This document shows, in pieces, positions 52,642-61,656 of a DNA stretch of 64,000 bases (the stretch's first letter is position 1; every line of letters starts with the position of its first letter). The notes beneath the pieces were generated by a model. That model worked only from the letters and a program-made list of their open reading frames with translations. It was not told the origin of the DNA and made no database searches. Made by a program: the position numbers and the translations under genes. The stretch is from positions 1-64,000 of the forward strand of contig JAQGOL010000030.1 of the NCBI GenBank assembly GCA_028293625.1, read 5' to 3'. This DNA comes from Chthoniobacteraceae bacterium. GTDB taxonomy: Bacteria > Verrucomicrobiota > Verrucomicrobiia > Chthoniobacterales > Chthoniobacteraceae.

Positions 52642-54140
52642 GCGGCCTCCTTTTCGTGTCCAAGCGCCGCGCTCATGACTTCATCGGCGGAAGCGCCGCC
52701 GCCCAGCATGGCTGCGATCCGTCCCCCGCGCATCACCGCGATCCGATCGCTCATTCCAAGGATCTCGGGCAGGTCGCTTGAGATCATCAGCACCGCGAGC
52801 CCGTTCTTCGCCAGATGCCGGATGATTTTATGGATCTCGGCTTTTGCCCCGATATCGACTCCCTGGGTAGGTTCATCCAAAATGAGCAGCTTGGGATTGG
52901 TGGCGAGCCAGCGGGCAAGCGCCACCTTTTGCTGATTGCCACCGGAGAGCGAACCGCCCGGCGCCTCGGGGCCCGCCGCCTTGATTCCCAGCTCCCGGAT
53001 ATACTCGAGCGCAAGCCGGCGCTCCGCATCCAAACGCAGCCAGGCGCCGGGAAAAAACACCGGATGAATCGCCATCGTCATATTCGCGGCAATCGGCATT
53101 TCAAGGATCACCCCGTGCCGGCGCCGATCTTCGGGCACATAAGCGATTCCCTGCTCCACCGCTGAGCGTGGGGAGCGCACTTCAACGAACTTTCCGGAAA
53201 GCGAGATTGTCCCGGAATCAGCCGGTGTGATTCCAAAAAGAACGCGCGCCAGTTCGGTGCGACCGGCGCCTACGAGGCCGGCCAAACCGACTACCTCCCC
53301 TTCCCTGATCTCCAGGTTTACTTCAAAAATTCCCGACGCGCCGCAGGTCAGATTGGCAAGCGAAACGACGGGCGCGCCGGGTTCATTCTCTGAAGGTGGA
53401 TAGATTGCCGATACCTCGCGTCCAACCATCATCCGGATCAGCGCCGCCTGGGTAATGGCCGTCACCGCATGGGTGCCGACACTTTCTCCATCGCGTAAAA
53501 CGGTGACGCGATCGGCCATGGCAAAAATTTCCTCAAGCCGGTGGGAGATATAGATGATCCCGACGCCTTGTCCGCGCAGATCGCGGACCACATTTAAAAG
53601 CAATGCCACCTCGCTCTGGGTTAGCGACGCAGTCGGCTCGTCCATGATCAGGATGCGGGCACCGGCGCCGAGCGCTTTTGCGATTTCAACCAGCTGCTGT
53701 TCCGGCATTGAAAGGGAGCGCACTTCACTCTCCGGATCGATCATCGCGCCGACCCGCTTTAGCAGCATCTCAGCGTGCTGGCGCCGTTTTTTCCAATGTA
53801 CACGCCGCCCGATGGACGGCGTTTCCAATCCAAGGGCGATATTCTCGGCGACCGTAAGATCCGGGAAAAGGGTCGGTTGCTGATAGATACAGGCAATTCC
53901 ATGCGCCCTCGCCTGGCGCGGCGTGAGATGGCCGATCGGGTTGCCTGCAATCTCAATCCGGCCGCCATCGCGCTCATGGGCGCCGGCAATCAGCTTGATC
54001 AGAGTCGATTTCCCCGCCCCGTTTTCCCCGAGCAACGCATGCACTTCACCCTGATGCAGAGTAAAAGAAACTCCTTTGAGCGCACGCACCGCGCCAAAGG
54101 ACTTTGTCACATTACTGAGCTGAAGAAGCGGCGGCTGCAT
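52638..54140 (-). CDS. Double-domain sugar ABC ATPase (RbsA type)
   Basis: Start 54140 (MQPPLLQLSNVTKSFGAVRAL) is preferred over 54191, whose extra 17 residues lack character. The first ATP-binding domain has GENGAGKSTLIKLIAG, LSMPEQQLVEIAKALG and ILIMDEPTASLTQSE. The second has LVGAGRTELARVLFG (a degenerate Walker A, as in RbsA-like proteins), SGGNQQKVALARWLA and LLILDEPTQGVDIG. It energises the two permeases for sugar uptake. It lies 56 bases after the flippase-like gene, with no terminator visible, so it may be co-transcribed with that locus. Confidence 0.93.
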   Translation of the reverse strand: MQPPLLQLSNVTKSFGAVRALKGVSFTLHQGEVHALLGENGAGKSTLIKLIAGAHERDGGRIEIAGNPIGHLTPRQARAHGIACIYQQPTLFPDLTVAENIALGLETPSIGRRVHWKKRRQHAEMLLKRVGAMIDPESEVRSLSMPEQQLVEIAKALGAGARILIMDEPTASLTQSEVALLLNVVRDLRGQGVGIIYISHRLEEIFAMADRVTVLRDGESVGTHAVTAITQAALIRMMVGREVSAIYPPSENEPGAPVVSLANLTCGASGIFEVNLEIREGEVVGLAGLVGAGRTELARVLFGITPADSGTISLSGKFVEVRSPRSAVEQGIAYVPEDRRRHGVILEMPIAANMTMAIHPVFFPGAWLRLDAERRLALEYIRELGIKAAGPEAPGGSLSGGNQQKVALARWLATNPKLLILDEPTQGVDIGAKAEIHKIIRHLAKNGLAVLMISSDLPEILGMSDRIAVMRGGRIAAMLGGGASADEVMSAALGHEKEAA

Positions 54141-54196
54141 TCTGGGGCCTGCATCTCTAGCGGAATTTCCGGTCAGTTCAATCCCTGGCACCGCCG

Positions 54197-55177
54197 TTAG
54201 GCAGCCTTCGAGCTCAGGCCGGCTTTATCCATTGATTTCACCACCCCGAAATACTGACCGATAAAAGGCAGGCCGCCGATTGCGGGAAGTAAATAACGGG
54301 CGGTGCAAAGCAACCCGAGAGCAAGGGCAACCGGGGTGGCAAAATAGGGAGCGTAGAGAGCGACCAGCGCGCCGTCCCGGGTGCCGGCTCCGCCAAAGGT
54401 TGGGACGGGAAGCAATCCAGCCAAAATCGCCAAGGGAGAAAGCGCGAGGTTTCTTACAAAAGGGACACTGGCCCGGAGCGCCAGAATGAACATCCAGATC
54501 TGGAGCAGATGAAGGAACCAGATAAATACCGAAGTGGCCGTTACTTTGAAAAGACGCGCCTTGCTGGCCCAGAAGTAGTCGTGCATTTCGCCCCACGAAC
54601 CAGCGAATTGCGCAAGCTTCGCGCCGATCTTTTTCGGAGCAAATCGTCCGGCGGTTTTAAAGAAAAATTGCGCGAACGGTTTGGACCCAAGGAGCAGGCA
54701 GCCGCAAACCAGCATCCCGGCAACCGCGGCGGTCATCAGCCAGAAGACGCCGTCTTTTCGCGGATAAATCGCAAGCCCGAACACGCACCAAAGAAGGAGG
54801 GAAAGCATGTCGCACGATTTTTCGAAGACAACGAGCGAGAGCGCCAGCGAGCCGTTGAGATGTCCGCGGTCCCGAAGAAAGTAAGCCTTTGCGATATCGC
54901 CCATCTTCGACGGGAGGATCAGGTTGAGGACACTCGCGACAAGGATCAGCTTGTTGGCTTCGCCAAATCCGAGCTGGCCGGCTTTGGGCATCAGCTGCTG
55001 CAAACGCCACGAGGTGAAGAGCGTTAATGGGATCACCATGCCTAGGCTGAGCGTCATCCAGAGACGATCGCACTGCGCGAAGATATCCAGGAGTTTGCCC
55101 CGGTTTTCCGGACCGATCTTCCAGTACATGAACCCCAGGATCGCGACGCTAACTATCAACGAAAGGATCTTCTTCAC
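54197..55177 (-). CDS. Flippase-like integral membrane protein (LPG synthase TM family)
   Basis: The 326-residue protein has about eight hydrophobic helices and belongs to the flippase-like (AglD/MprF N-terminal, UPF0104) family. It has SWRLQQLMPKAGQL, VLNLILPSKMGDIAKAYFLRD, SLVVFEKSCDMLSLLL and LLPVPTFGGAGTRDGALV. Related proteins flip or handle polyprenyl- or phospho-glycolipids. Start is GTG (55177-55175), directly after the TAA of the toroid gene with no spacer. Together with the GT2 enzyme this points to a lipid-linked sugar pathway; the substrate is unknown. Confidence 0.8.
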   Translation of the reverse strand: MKKILSLIVSVAILGFMYWKIGPENRGKLLDIFAQCDRLWMTLSLGMVIPLTLFTSWRLQQLMPKAGQLGFGEANKLILVASVLNLILPSKMGDIAKAYFLRDRGHLNGSLALSLVVFEKSCDMLSLLLWCVFGLAIYPRKDGVFWLMTAAVAGMLVCGCLLLGSKPFAQFFFKTAGRFAPKKIGAKLAQFAGSWGEMHDYFWASKARLFKVTATSVFIWFLHLLQIWMFILALRASVPFVRNLALSPLAILAGLLPVPTFGGAGTRDGALVALYAPYFATPVALALGLLCTARYLLPAIGGLPFIGQYFGVVKSMDKAGLSSKAA

Positions 55178-56767
55178 TTAAAAAGTTCGCTCAACGCGCA
55201 ATGGTTCCCCGGCTTTCAGTTTCCGGACCTGGCTGCTTAGATCCAACCACGGCTGAAGTTGCCCGGCCTGATAGGTGCGGCTCATCACCACATAGATCGA
55301 TGTCTGCAATGCGCCAATTCCCACGGCCCGCACCTTCTCCCAGCTTGAAGAGCTCAATTCATCGTCAACCTTCAAGCGGCCGCCCTCCCAGGCAAACCGG
55401 CGGGAGAAACTCAGCGGCGCGGCTTTTTTCCCCGTGATCAACAGCTTCTGAAGTAGCTTGCGAATAAGGTCGGGATGAAACCGGCCCACGGTGAACATTA
55501 ACCCGCGCAGCACCAGCAGGTTAAAAGTAGTCATCCCCTTTGTCTTGGCCCAGCCAAGATTGCCGGTGATGGAGATGGAATCGGGTTTAAGTTCCACCGG
55601 ATAGCTTCCAACCAGATGCGCAACCGCATTGCGGAGCTTGCCATCGTCAATCATTGCCGAGAAATGCGTATCGGACTGAACAAGCTTATTGCCGGCAAAG
55701 TATTTGAATACACCGCCTTTGTTCAGTGCAAGATAGAGCGTCGAATCGCCGCGCCGCTCGATTACGATCCCGGCGTTTTTATAATAGAGCCGGCCCTCGG
55801 GATGCGCCGGCACAACGGGCCGCTCCGCGACAAAATGCTGATACGTCAGCAGGTAACTCCACGTGTGATGCCCGATGATATGATCGTCGGCATAACACGA
55901 GCCGAGTCCCGCGGAAAGCCCTACCAGAAAGCGTTCATTGATAACCAGCGCCTCAGGCAGCCAGCGTCCCGCCACTTCAAATCCGTGCGGGAAAAAGTTG
56001 TAGGTATTGCGGCTGGTATACTCGCCGCCAAACGAGCCGTCCGGATGCACGAAATCCGCCGCGAACGCGATCGCTTTTTTAATCGCCGCCTCAAGCCTGC
56101 CGGAAGGAGTCAGCTCAAAGAGCTGCGCCAGGATCCCGATGGTTAAAGTATGATAGCCCGGGTCGCATCCTTCATACTCCTGAAACCAGCCTTCTTCGTT
56201 CTGCCATTCAAGAACCCGCTCAAGACGCATCGCCTTGAGTTTATCCCAGTGGCCGGTTGATAGAAGGCGGCCGGCTTTCTCCAGACAAAGGACAATGAGC
56301 GCCTGATGATTGGTCAGGCGGCCGCTCTCGTGGTGGTCGGCCAGCCAATCGGCGCGCTTGCGAAAAAAGGCGAGCATCTCCGCGTCCTTCAAGCCGAGCA
56401 ATGTATAGCTTTCCATACACGCCAGGAGCGAGAAAGCCGCGGCGCCGGCCGCTTTTTCAAACGGGAAATAGTCGTCGCACGACCCATCGGGATGCGCGCT
56501 GCGCGCGGCGTATAGAATGCCCGCCTCAACCCATTCTTTGATCGCGGCTTGTTGATAGAAGGCGTTCCCTTCCAGCGGCAGCGAATAAGCAAGCGCGAGC
56601 GGCCAGACAAACTCAGCTGCCATGCCGCTGGGAAAATCGATGATCTTATAGTGCCAGAAATTACGGTCAAAACAGCCGTAGGTTGGCGAATGCGCGTTGC
56701 GATCCTGCAGGGTGAGGATCTTGGGAATCTGGGCTAACGCCTCGCGGGCGAACAACTCTCGGCTCAT
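55178..56767 (-). CDS. Alpha/alpha-toroid protein with C-terminal beta domain (function unknown)
   Basis: The 529-residue protein has no signal peptide. Residues about 1-310 show repeated helical hairpins with Trp/Gly motifs (SPTYGCFDRNFWHYKIIDFPSG, DGSCDDYFPFE, LEWQNEEGWFQEYEGCDPGYHTLT, HPDGSFGGEYTSRNTYNFF), as in alpha/alpha-toroid enzymes. The region after about 310 is beta-rich (GDSTLYLALNKGGVFKYFAG, HFSAMIDDG), like heparinase II/III-type polysaccharide-active proteins. It is cytoplasmic if the frame is right, unlike secreted lyases. It overlaps the GT2 stop by four bases (56764-56767) and joins the flippase gene without spacing. It is a good candidate for a sugar epimerase, lyase or structural factor of the pathway; the actual role is unknown. 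Confidence 0.7.
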   Translation of the reverse strand: MSRELFAREALAQIPKILTLQDRNAHSPTYGCFDRNFWHYKIIDFPSGMAAEFVWPLALAYSLPLEGNAFYQQAAIKEWVEAGILYAARSAHPDGSCDDYFPFEKAAGAAAFSLLACMESYTLLGLKDAEMLAFFRKRADWLADHHESGRLTNHQALIVLCLEKAGRLLSTGHWDKLKAMRLERVLEWQNEEGWFQEYEGCDPGYHTLTIGILAQLFELTPSGRLEAAIKKAIAFAADFVHPDGSFGGEYTSRNTYNFFPHGFEVAGRWLPEALVINERFLVGLSAGLGSCYADDHIIGHHTWSYLLTYQHFVAERPVVPAHPEGRLYYKNAGIVIERRGDSTLYLALNKGGVFKYFAGNKLVQSDTHFSAMIDDGKLRNAVAHLVGSYPVELKPDSISITGNLGWAKTKGMTTFNLLVLRGLMFTVGRFHPDLIRKLLQKLLITGKKAAPLSFSRRFAWEGGRLKVDDELSSSSWEKVRAVGIGALQTSIYVVMSRTYQAGQLQPWLDLSSQVRKLKAGEPLRVERTF

Positions 56768-57789
56768 TTATATTCGATGCGTTTGACTCGAAGCTGGATG
56801 TCTTCAAGCAGCTTGCGATTGACAGCGACCACGTCGGCCACGATCCCGATGATCCAGAGCTGGACTCCAATCAGGATCAAAATCGCCGCGAGGATCAAAC
56901 TGGGAACATGGCTCCGGGCCGGATCTTCCTGGAAAAGGTAAAGCCAGCGCACCCCGATGAGCGCTCCGGCGATGAACGGCACCGATCCGAGCGCGGTGAA
57001 AAAGCGCATCGGTTTATAGGTGATGAAAATGCGGACGATGGTCAGGATCGAGCGCTGGATATAACTGCGCATCGAGCGCATGAGGCGCGACGGGCGAAGA
57101 TAACCATTGGTGCGGATGGGCACCGATTTGACCGACATCCCTTTCTGGCCGGCCTGGATGATGGTCTCCAGCGTGTAGGTGTATTGGGAGAAAACGTTCA
57201 GCTGCATCGCGGCATGGCGGCTAATCGCCCGGAACCCGCTTGGCGCATCCGCTACGTTGGTCCTGCTGGCAAAACGCACCACCCAGCTCCCCATTTTCTG
57301 CAGCGACTTTTTAAGCGGCGAGAAATGTTCGATTTCCGCGATCGGCCGTTCGCCGACCACGATATCCGCCTCGCCGCTTAAGATCGGCGCGACAAGCAGC
57401 GGGATATCGTCGGCGTTATACTGGTTGTCGGCGTCGGTGTTGACGATGATGTCGGCGCCGTTTCGCAGGCAGGCGTCGAGCCCGGCCATGAATCCGCGGG
57501 CGAGCCCTTGATGCGATCCGAGGTCAACCACGTGGTCGACTCCATTGGCGCGCGCCACTTCAATTGTTTTGTCGCTGCTGCCATCGTTGATGATAAGCCA
57601 TTCGACCAGGTCAATGCCGGGCACCTGCCTGGGCAAAGCCTTGAGCGCAATCGCAAGCGTCCCCTCCTCGTTGTAGCAGGGCATCTGAATGATTAACTTT
57701 TTCACGGGGAGCGTAGGTGAGTAGTGAGAACCGGGGATGAAGCAAAGAATTTTGTCGAGGACGCTCCGTTTTAGGCGCGTACCGCTCAC
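56764..57789 (-). CDS. GT2 glycosyltransferase with C-terminal membrane helices
   Basis: The 341-residue protein is a GT-A family 2 enzyme: MPCYNEEGTLAIAL, EWLIINDGSSDKT, HQGLARGFMAGLDACLRNGAD, NTDADNQYNADDI (DXD region) and DIVVGERPI. Two or so C-terminal helices (about 265-325) follow, as in DPM1/Actinobacterial GT2 enzymes that make polyprenyl-phospho-sugars. The listed ATG start adds about 28 residues; an in-frame GTG at 57705 (VKKLIIQMP) begins the GT-A fold and is a strong alternative. It overlaps the toroid gene by ATGA. Confidence 0.88.
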   Translation of the reverse strand: MSGTRLKRSVLDKILCFIPGSHYSPTLPVKKLIIQMPCYNEEGTLAIALKALPRQVPGIDLVEWLIINDGSSDKTIEVARANGVDHVVDLGSHQGLARGFMAGLDACLRNGADIIVNTDADNQYNADDIPLLVAPILSGEADIVVGERPIAEIEHFSPLKKSLQKMGSWVVRFASRTNVADAPSGFRAISRHAAMQLNVFSQYTYTLETIIQAGQKGMSVKSVPIRTNGYLRPSRLMRSMRSYIQRSILTIVRIFITYKPMRFFTALGSVPFIAGALIGVRWLYLFQEDPARSHVPSLILAAILILIGVQLWIIGIVADVVAVNRKLLEDIQLRVKRIEYK

Positions 57790-57823
57790 TTTTTTGACAC
57801 ACGCCTCCCCTCCAGGCGTGAAT

Positions 57824-58666
57824 CTACTTCTCGAACGTGAAGATCCCGTATCGCATCGCCCCGGTGCGATATGCCAGCCAGAGACGCACGATCGTCAACG
57901 CGAACACACGATTCTGGGAATGGCGATTGAGAAGAAACTTCAGATACGCGGGACGCGCCGCCAGTTTTAACAGAAAAAGCCGCACGATCATCGGCCAGGT
58001 CCGCTCCACCTTGGCGCTGACATCCTCAAAACCGACGGATTGAAACCCCGCATCGACCGCGAGCCGCCGGTACTCGGTCTCGGTCCCAAGATGCGGCATG
58101 CGGCCTTCGCGGCAGATCGGTTCAAGCAACCAGCGTTCCTGCATCCGGGAAGGTTTTTCGGAGGAAAGCCAGGCACAGACCACCAGGCGCCCATCGTCCC
58201 GCAACACGCGGTGGGCATTGGAAAAAAAGCGCGCCTTATCGGGCATATGTTCCGAGCTCTCGATGGCGATCGCCGCGTCAAATGAATCGGCCGGCAGCTC
58301 GGCGGTCATCCAATCCGCAAGAAGATAGGAAGGGTTGTCAGTTTGGCCTGCGCGGCTGGAAGCGAACTCGTGCTGCTTGGGGGAGATCGTCAGGGCGGTC
58401 ACCTGCGCGCCGAATTCCTTGACGAAAAGGCGCGCCGTTTCCCCATATCCGCACCCGATATCGCAGACGCGGCTCCCCCGGCCGATTTGCGCTTCGCTTG
58501 CCACCTTCAGTGCAAGCTGTTTGACCGCCATCTCGCGGCTCTCATCGCCCCGGAGCCAGAGTCCGTGGTGGACGTGCTCGCCCCAGACCTCGCGGTAAAA
58601 GCGATCAAGCTCGTCGTAATGCAATGCCACCGCCTCGCCGCGGATTTCCTCCTTGGAAGCAATCAT
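57824..58666 (-). CDS. SAM-dependent methyltransferase
   Basis: The 280-residue protein has a class I methyltransferase fold: HYDELDRFYREVWGEHVHHG, motif I RVCDIGCGYGETARLF (about 67-82), TALTISPKQHEFA, motif IV AAIAIESSEHMPDK, and RVLRDDGRLVVCAWL. It resembles tocopherol or sterol methyltransferase-like enzymes by the HYD...HHGLW pattern. It overlaps the 82-residue upstream gene by four bases (58663-58666). It lies 34 bases before GT2 (118 to the GTG start). Likely substrates are a lipid or sugar nucleotide of the same pathway; not established. Confidence 0.85.
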   Translation of the reverse strand: MIASKEEIRGEAVALHYDELDRFYREVWGEHVHHGLWLRGDESREMAVKQLALKVASEAQIGRGSRVCDIGCGYGETARLFVKEFGAQVTALTISPKQHEFASSRAGQTDNPSYLLADWMTAELPADSFDAAIAIESSEHMPDKARFFSNAHRVLRDDGRLVVCAWLSSEKPSRMQERWLLEPICREGRMPHLGTETEYRRLAVDAGFQSVGFEDVSAKVERTWPMIVRLFLLKLAARPAYLKFLLNRHSQNRVFALTIVRLWLAYRTGAMRYGIFTFEK

Positions 58667-58911
58667 ACGGCCTCGGCCAGGGTGCGGCGCACCCCTTGAT
58701 AAATCGTTTCTTCCGCCAGGAGCTCCGTAGCCTGGATCAACTCGGGATGCTCGCCTGCCGCCCGCATTTGCAACGCGATTTTACGGAAAGCCTCCCCGCG
58801 TTGATGCGGCCCAAGCTCAGCGAGACTTTCAAACCACGCACGCAGATCTTCATCCTCAGCCAGCGCTTCCACAAACTTCGCCAACTCGGCGTGGATCGCA
58901 TCACTGCTCAT
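58663..58911 (-). CDS. Small acidic protein of unknown function (82 aa)
   Basis: The protein is predicted almost all helical and acidic (MSSDAIHAELAKFVEALAED, EDLRAWFESLAELGPHQRG, AGEHPELIQATELLAEETIY). Its start overlaps the OmpA-like gene stop by ATGA, and its stop overlaps the methyltransferase start by ATGA. Both couplings speak for a real gene. No domain is recognised; a small partner or adaptor of the neighbouring proteins is possible. Confidence 0.65.
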   Translation of the reverse strand: MSSDAIHAELAKFVEALAEDEDLRAWFESLAELGPHQRGEAFRKIALQMRAAGEHPELIQATELLAEETIYQGVRRTLAEAV

Positions 58912-59876
58912 TTCTTGCGGGTCTTGATTACGATTTCCACGCGCCGATTCGGACGCTGTTCCTCAACGCTCTTGTCAGCGGAAACAATCGCGTCGGCCGT
59001 TCCGCGGCCCGTAATCTGAATCCGCTCGGCCCCCACGTGCATCGCCGTCACCAGCCAATCCTTGACGGCCTGCGCACGGCGCGTGCTCAAAACCTGGTTG
59101 AACTCCGGGGTGCCGGTCCAGTCGGTATGTCCGCTGATCACAAATGCGGCGTTGGGGTAAAGCAGGATGAGCTCGCCGATTTTTTGCAATGCTTCGAGCG
59201 ATTCGGGCCTCAGATCGGCGCTACCGTGTTCAAAAAGCGCGCCCCCCGGCATGGCGACCGGCTGACTGGCTCCTTGTGAAGTGCCGGCCCTGGCCAGCGC
59301 GTCGTCGATTGATTGCCGGCCGGGAATGCCTTCAGAGCCGCCGATCCCCTCCCCGTCCCGGTTTCCCTGCGGGAGTGTGATGGATGGCTGCTTGGGCGCT
59401 TTGCTGCTGGAGGTAAGGAGCGCAGCCGCGATTGAGCCAAGCTCCTTTTCAGCACGCCCGTTGCTTTCGGCATCACGCTTGGTAATGGCATCCCAGTTGA
59501 TCGGCGACGCATTCGGCTTTTCGGGTGGCAAAATCATCGCCGTCGACTCCGTCGTCTGCGGCTTCAGTTCAAAATCCTTGGTCTGCGGTTTCTCATTGGG
59601 AATCACAATGGGTGAAACCGGCTTTTTCATCTGAGGCGTCGGCCGGATCCGCTCAGGCTCAAGAAGCTTCGGATCAATGGTGACTTTGTTGACCACAAAA
59701 GCCCGCTTCACAATCACCGGCTCGGATGGCGGCGTGAACCCTTCCAGATCGGTTGATTGAAAAAAAAGATAGAGCCCGGCGTGCAGCAGCAGGGAGACAA
59801 CCAGCGCCATCAGCACCCATTTGCGCAGGATCGGCAGCTCGGCGGCGTTGGATCGGTAGGTATCGAGTGGGCCCAT
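58908..59876 (-). CDS. Inner-membrane-anchored OmpA-domain protein with TonB-like N-terminus
   Basis: Start 59876 (MGPLDTYRSN) leads into one transmembrane helix (WVLMALVVSLLLHAGLYLFF); a longer frame from 59996 overlaps the divergent glyS leader. A Pro/Lys/Glu-rich stretch (PPSEPVIVK, PTPQMKKPVSP, PEKPNASP) of about 160 residues follows, as in TonB-type periplasm-spanning linkers. The C-terminal OmpA domain (about 225-322) has HGSADLRPESLEALQKIGEL, SGHTDWTGTPEFNQ and RRVEIVI, which binds peptidoglycan. It heads a run of coupled genes and may couple the envelope to this locus. Divergent from glyS. Confidence 0.8.
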   Translation of the reverse strand: MGPLDTYRSNAAELPILRKWVLMALVVSLLLHAGLYLFFQSTDLEGFTPPSEPVIVKRAFVVNKVTIDPKLLEPERIRPTPQMKKPVSPIVIPNEKPQTKDFELKPQTTESTAMILPPEKPNASPINWDAITKRDAESNGRAEKELGSIAAALLTSSSKAPKQPSITLPQGNRDGEGIGGSEGIPGRQSIDDALARAGTSQGASQPVAMPGGALFEHGSADLRPESLEALQKIGELILLYPNAAFVISGHTDWTGTPEFNQVLSTRRAQAVKDWLVTAMHVGAERIQITGRGTADAIVSADKSVEEQRPNRRVEIVIKTRKK

Positions 59877-60025
59877 GAATTCGCAGACCATACACGGATA
59901 CGCTTCGAACGAAATGCCGAATCCGGGAACGTTGCGAGTGTTTGAAATTCGCTTTCCGGAGAAACGACCGCGCAATGGAGTTTCCTCTTGAGCCAATCTG
60001 CGCGGCCCCCCATTTTGGCCAATCT

Positions 60026-61648
60026 ATGAGTCAGGTCCCAACGAACACGTCGCGCATGGAGAAAGTCGTCAGCCTTTGCAAGAGGCGCGGCTTCATCTTT
60101 CAATCAAGCGAGATTTACGGCGGTCTCAACGGGTTCTGGGACTACGGTCCATTGGGGAGCGAACTCAAGCGCAACGTCAAAGAGCTTTGGTGGCAAGCGA
60201 TGACCCGGTTCAGGGACGACATCGTCGGCCTGGATGCGAGCATCATCATGCATCCTCAGATCTGGAAGGCATCGGGCCACGTCGACACGTTTGCCGATCC
60301 GATGGTCGACTGTCTTTTAACCAAAAAACGTTACCGGGCCGACCAGATCGAACCGCAGAGCGGCGTGATTTATTTTTATACCGGCGCACGCGCGGCGGAC
60401 ACGGAACTTAACGAGCCGTATTCAGTGCTGCTTGCGGCGGGCAAACCGGCCGAAAGCGCCCGCAAAGTGGCCAAACAATACTACGCATTGCGCGGCATCG
60501 CCGATGCCGAGCTGCTGGGCGAGACCACTGAAAAAGCCGAGAACACCACCGCGTATAACCCGGAGAACGGATCGCTTTTCACGCCGCCGCAGATGTTCAA
60601 CCTGATGTTTAAGACGTACATCGGCGCTGCGGAAAGCAGCGAGAACATCGCCTATCTGCGTCCTGAAACCGCGCAGGCCATCTTTGTCCAGTTCAAGAAC
60701 GTGGTCGACACGGCGCGGCAGAAGGTGCCGTTCGGGATCTGCCAGATCGGCAAGGCGTTCCGCAACGAGATCAATCCGCGCAACTACACGTTCCGTTCCC
60801 GCGAGTTCGAGCAGATGGAACTCGAGTTTTTCATCAAGCCGGAGGAGATCGTTGAAAAGCAGCATGGCACTGTCGCCACGCCTGATGGGACACCGGCCGG
60901 CACCGAGCCGCAGCCGAATTGGGGATGGGAAGTCTGGCACAAATATTGGGTGGAGCAGCGGCTCAACTGGTATGAGTCGATCGGGTTGCCGCGCGAATCG
61001 CTTGAACTTTTTTTCCAGCCGAAAGAGGAGCTGGCCCATTACGCCCGGGCATGCGTCGACATCCTTTATAAATTCCCGTTCGGCACCCAGGAACTTGAAG
61101 GAATCGCCGCGCGCGGCAATTTCGACCTGACCCAGCACCAGACTCACAGCGGCAAGTCGATGGAGTATTTCGACCAGGAAGCCGCGGCGAAATATGTGCC
61201 GCACGTTATTGAACCGTCCGCGGGTGTCGACCGGCTCCTACTGGCGCTCCTTTGCAATGCGTTCGACGAGGAGGAGGTCACCGATGAAAAAGGCAAGAGC
61301 GAGACCCGCATTGTCATGCGGTTACATCCGCGCGTGGCGCCGATCAAGGTTGGCATCTTTCCGCTGCTTAAAAACAAGCCCGAGCTGGTCAGTAAAGCGA
61401 TCGAAGTGCGCGACCTGCTCCGCCCGCACATGAACGTCTTTTACGACGAAACAGGCGCGATTGGCCGCCGGTACCGGCGCCAGGACGAAGCGGGCACGCC
61501 TTTTGGCATCACGATCGATTTCGATACGATCGGCGAGAACGGCCCCGAGTTTGAAGGCACCGTCACGCTGCGCCACCGCGATTCGATGAAACAGGAGCGC
61601 GTGAAAATCAGCGAGCTGCTCGCGTTCCTCCTGCCGCAGATCCGGTAG
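60026..61648 (+). CDS. glyS: Glycine--tRNA ligase, homodimeric type
   Basis: The 540-residue class II synthetase charges tRNA-Gly. Start 60026 (MSQVPTNTSRMEKVVSLCKRR) is preferred over 59942. It has FIFQSSEIYGGLNGFWDYGPLG, SENIAYLRPETAQAIFVQFKN, motif 2 FRNEINPRNYTFRSREFEQME and motif 3 AGVDRLLLALLCNAFDEEE, and a C-terminal anticodon domain (PIKVGIFPLLKNKPEL). The alpha2 form is unlike the alpha2beta2 E. coli enzyme and is shared with many non-proteobacterial bacteria. It diverges from the OmpA-like gene. Confidence 0.96.
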   Translation: MSQVPTNTSRMEKVVSLCKRRGFIFQSSEIYGGLNGFWDYGPLGSELKRNVKELWWQAMTRFRDDIVGLDASIIMHPQIWKASGHVDTFADPMVDCLLTKKRYRADQIEPQSGVIYFYTGARAADTELNEPYSVLLAAGKPAESARKVAKQYYALRGIADAELLGETTEKAENTTAYNPENGSLFTPPQMFNLMFKTYIGAAESSENIAYLRPETAQAIFVQFKNVVDTARQKVPFGICQIGKAFRNEINPRNYTFRSREFEQMELEFFIKPEEIVEKQHGTVATPDGTPAGTEPQPNWGWEVWHKYWVEQRLNWYESIGLPRESLELFFQPKEELAHYARACVDILYKFPFGTQELEGIAARGNFDLTQHQTHSGKSMEYFDQEAAAKYVPHVIEPSAGVDRLLLALLCNAFDEEEVTDEKGKSETRIVMRLHPRVAPIKVGIFPLLKNKPELVSKAIEVRDLLRPHMNVFYDETGAIGRRYRRQDEAGTPFGITIDFDTIGENGPEFEGTVTLRHRDSMKQERVKISELLAFLLPQIR

Positions 61649-61656
61649 GCGCCGCC

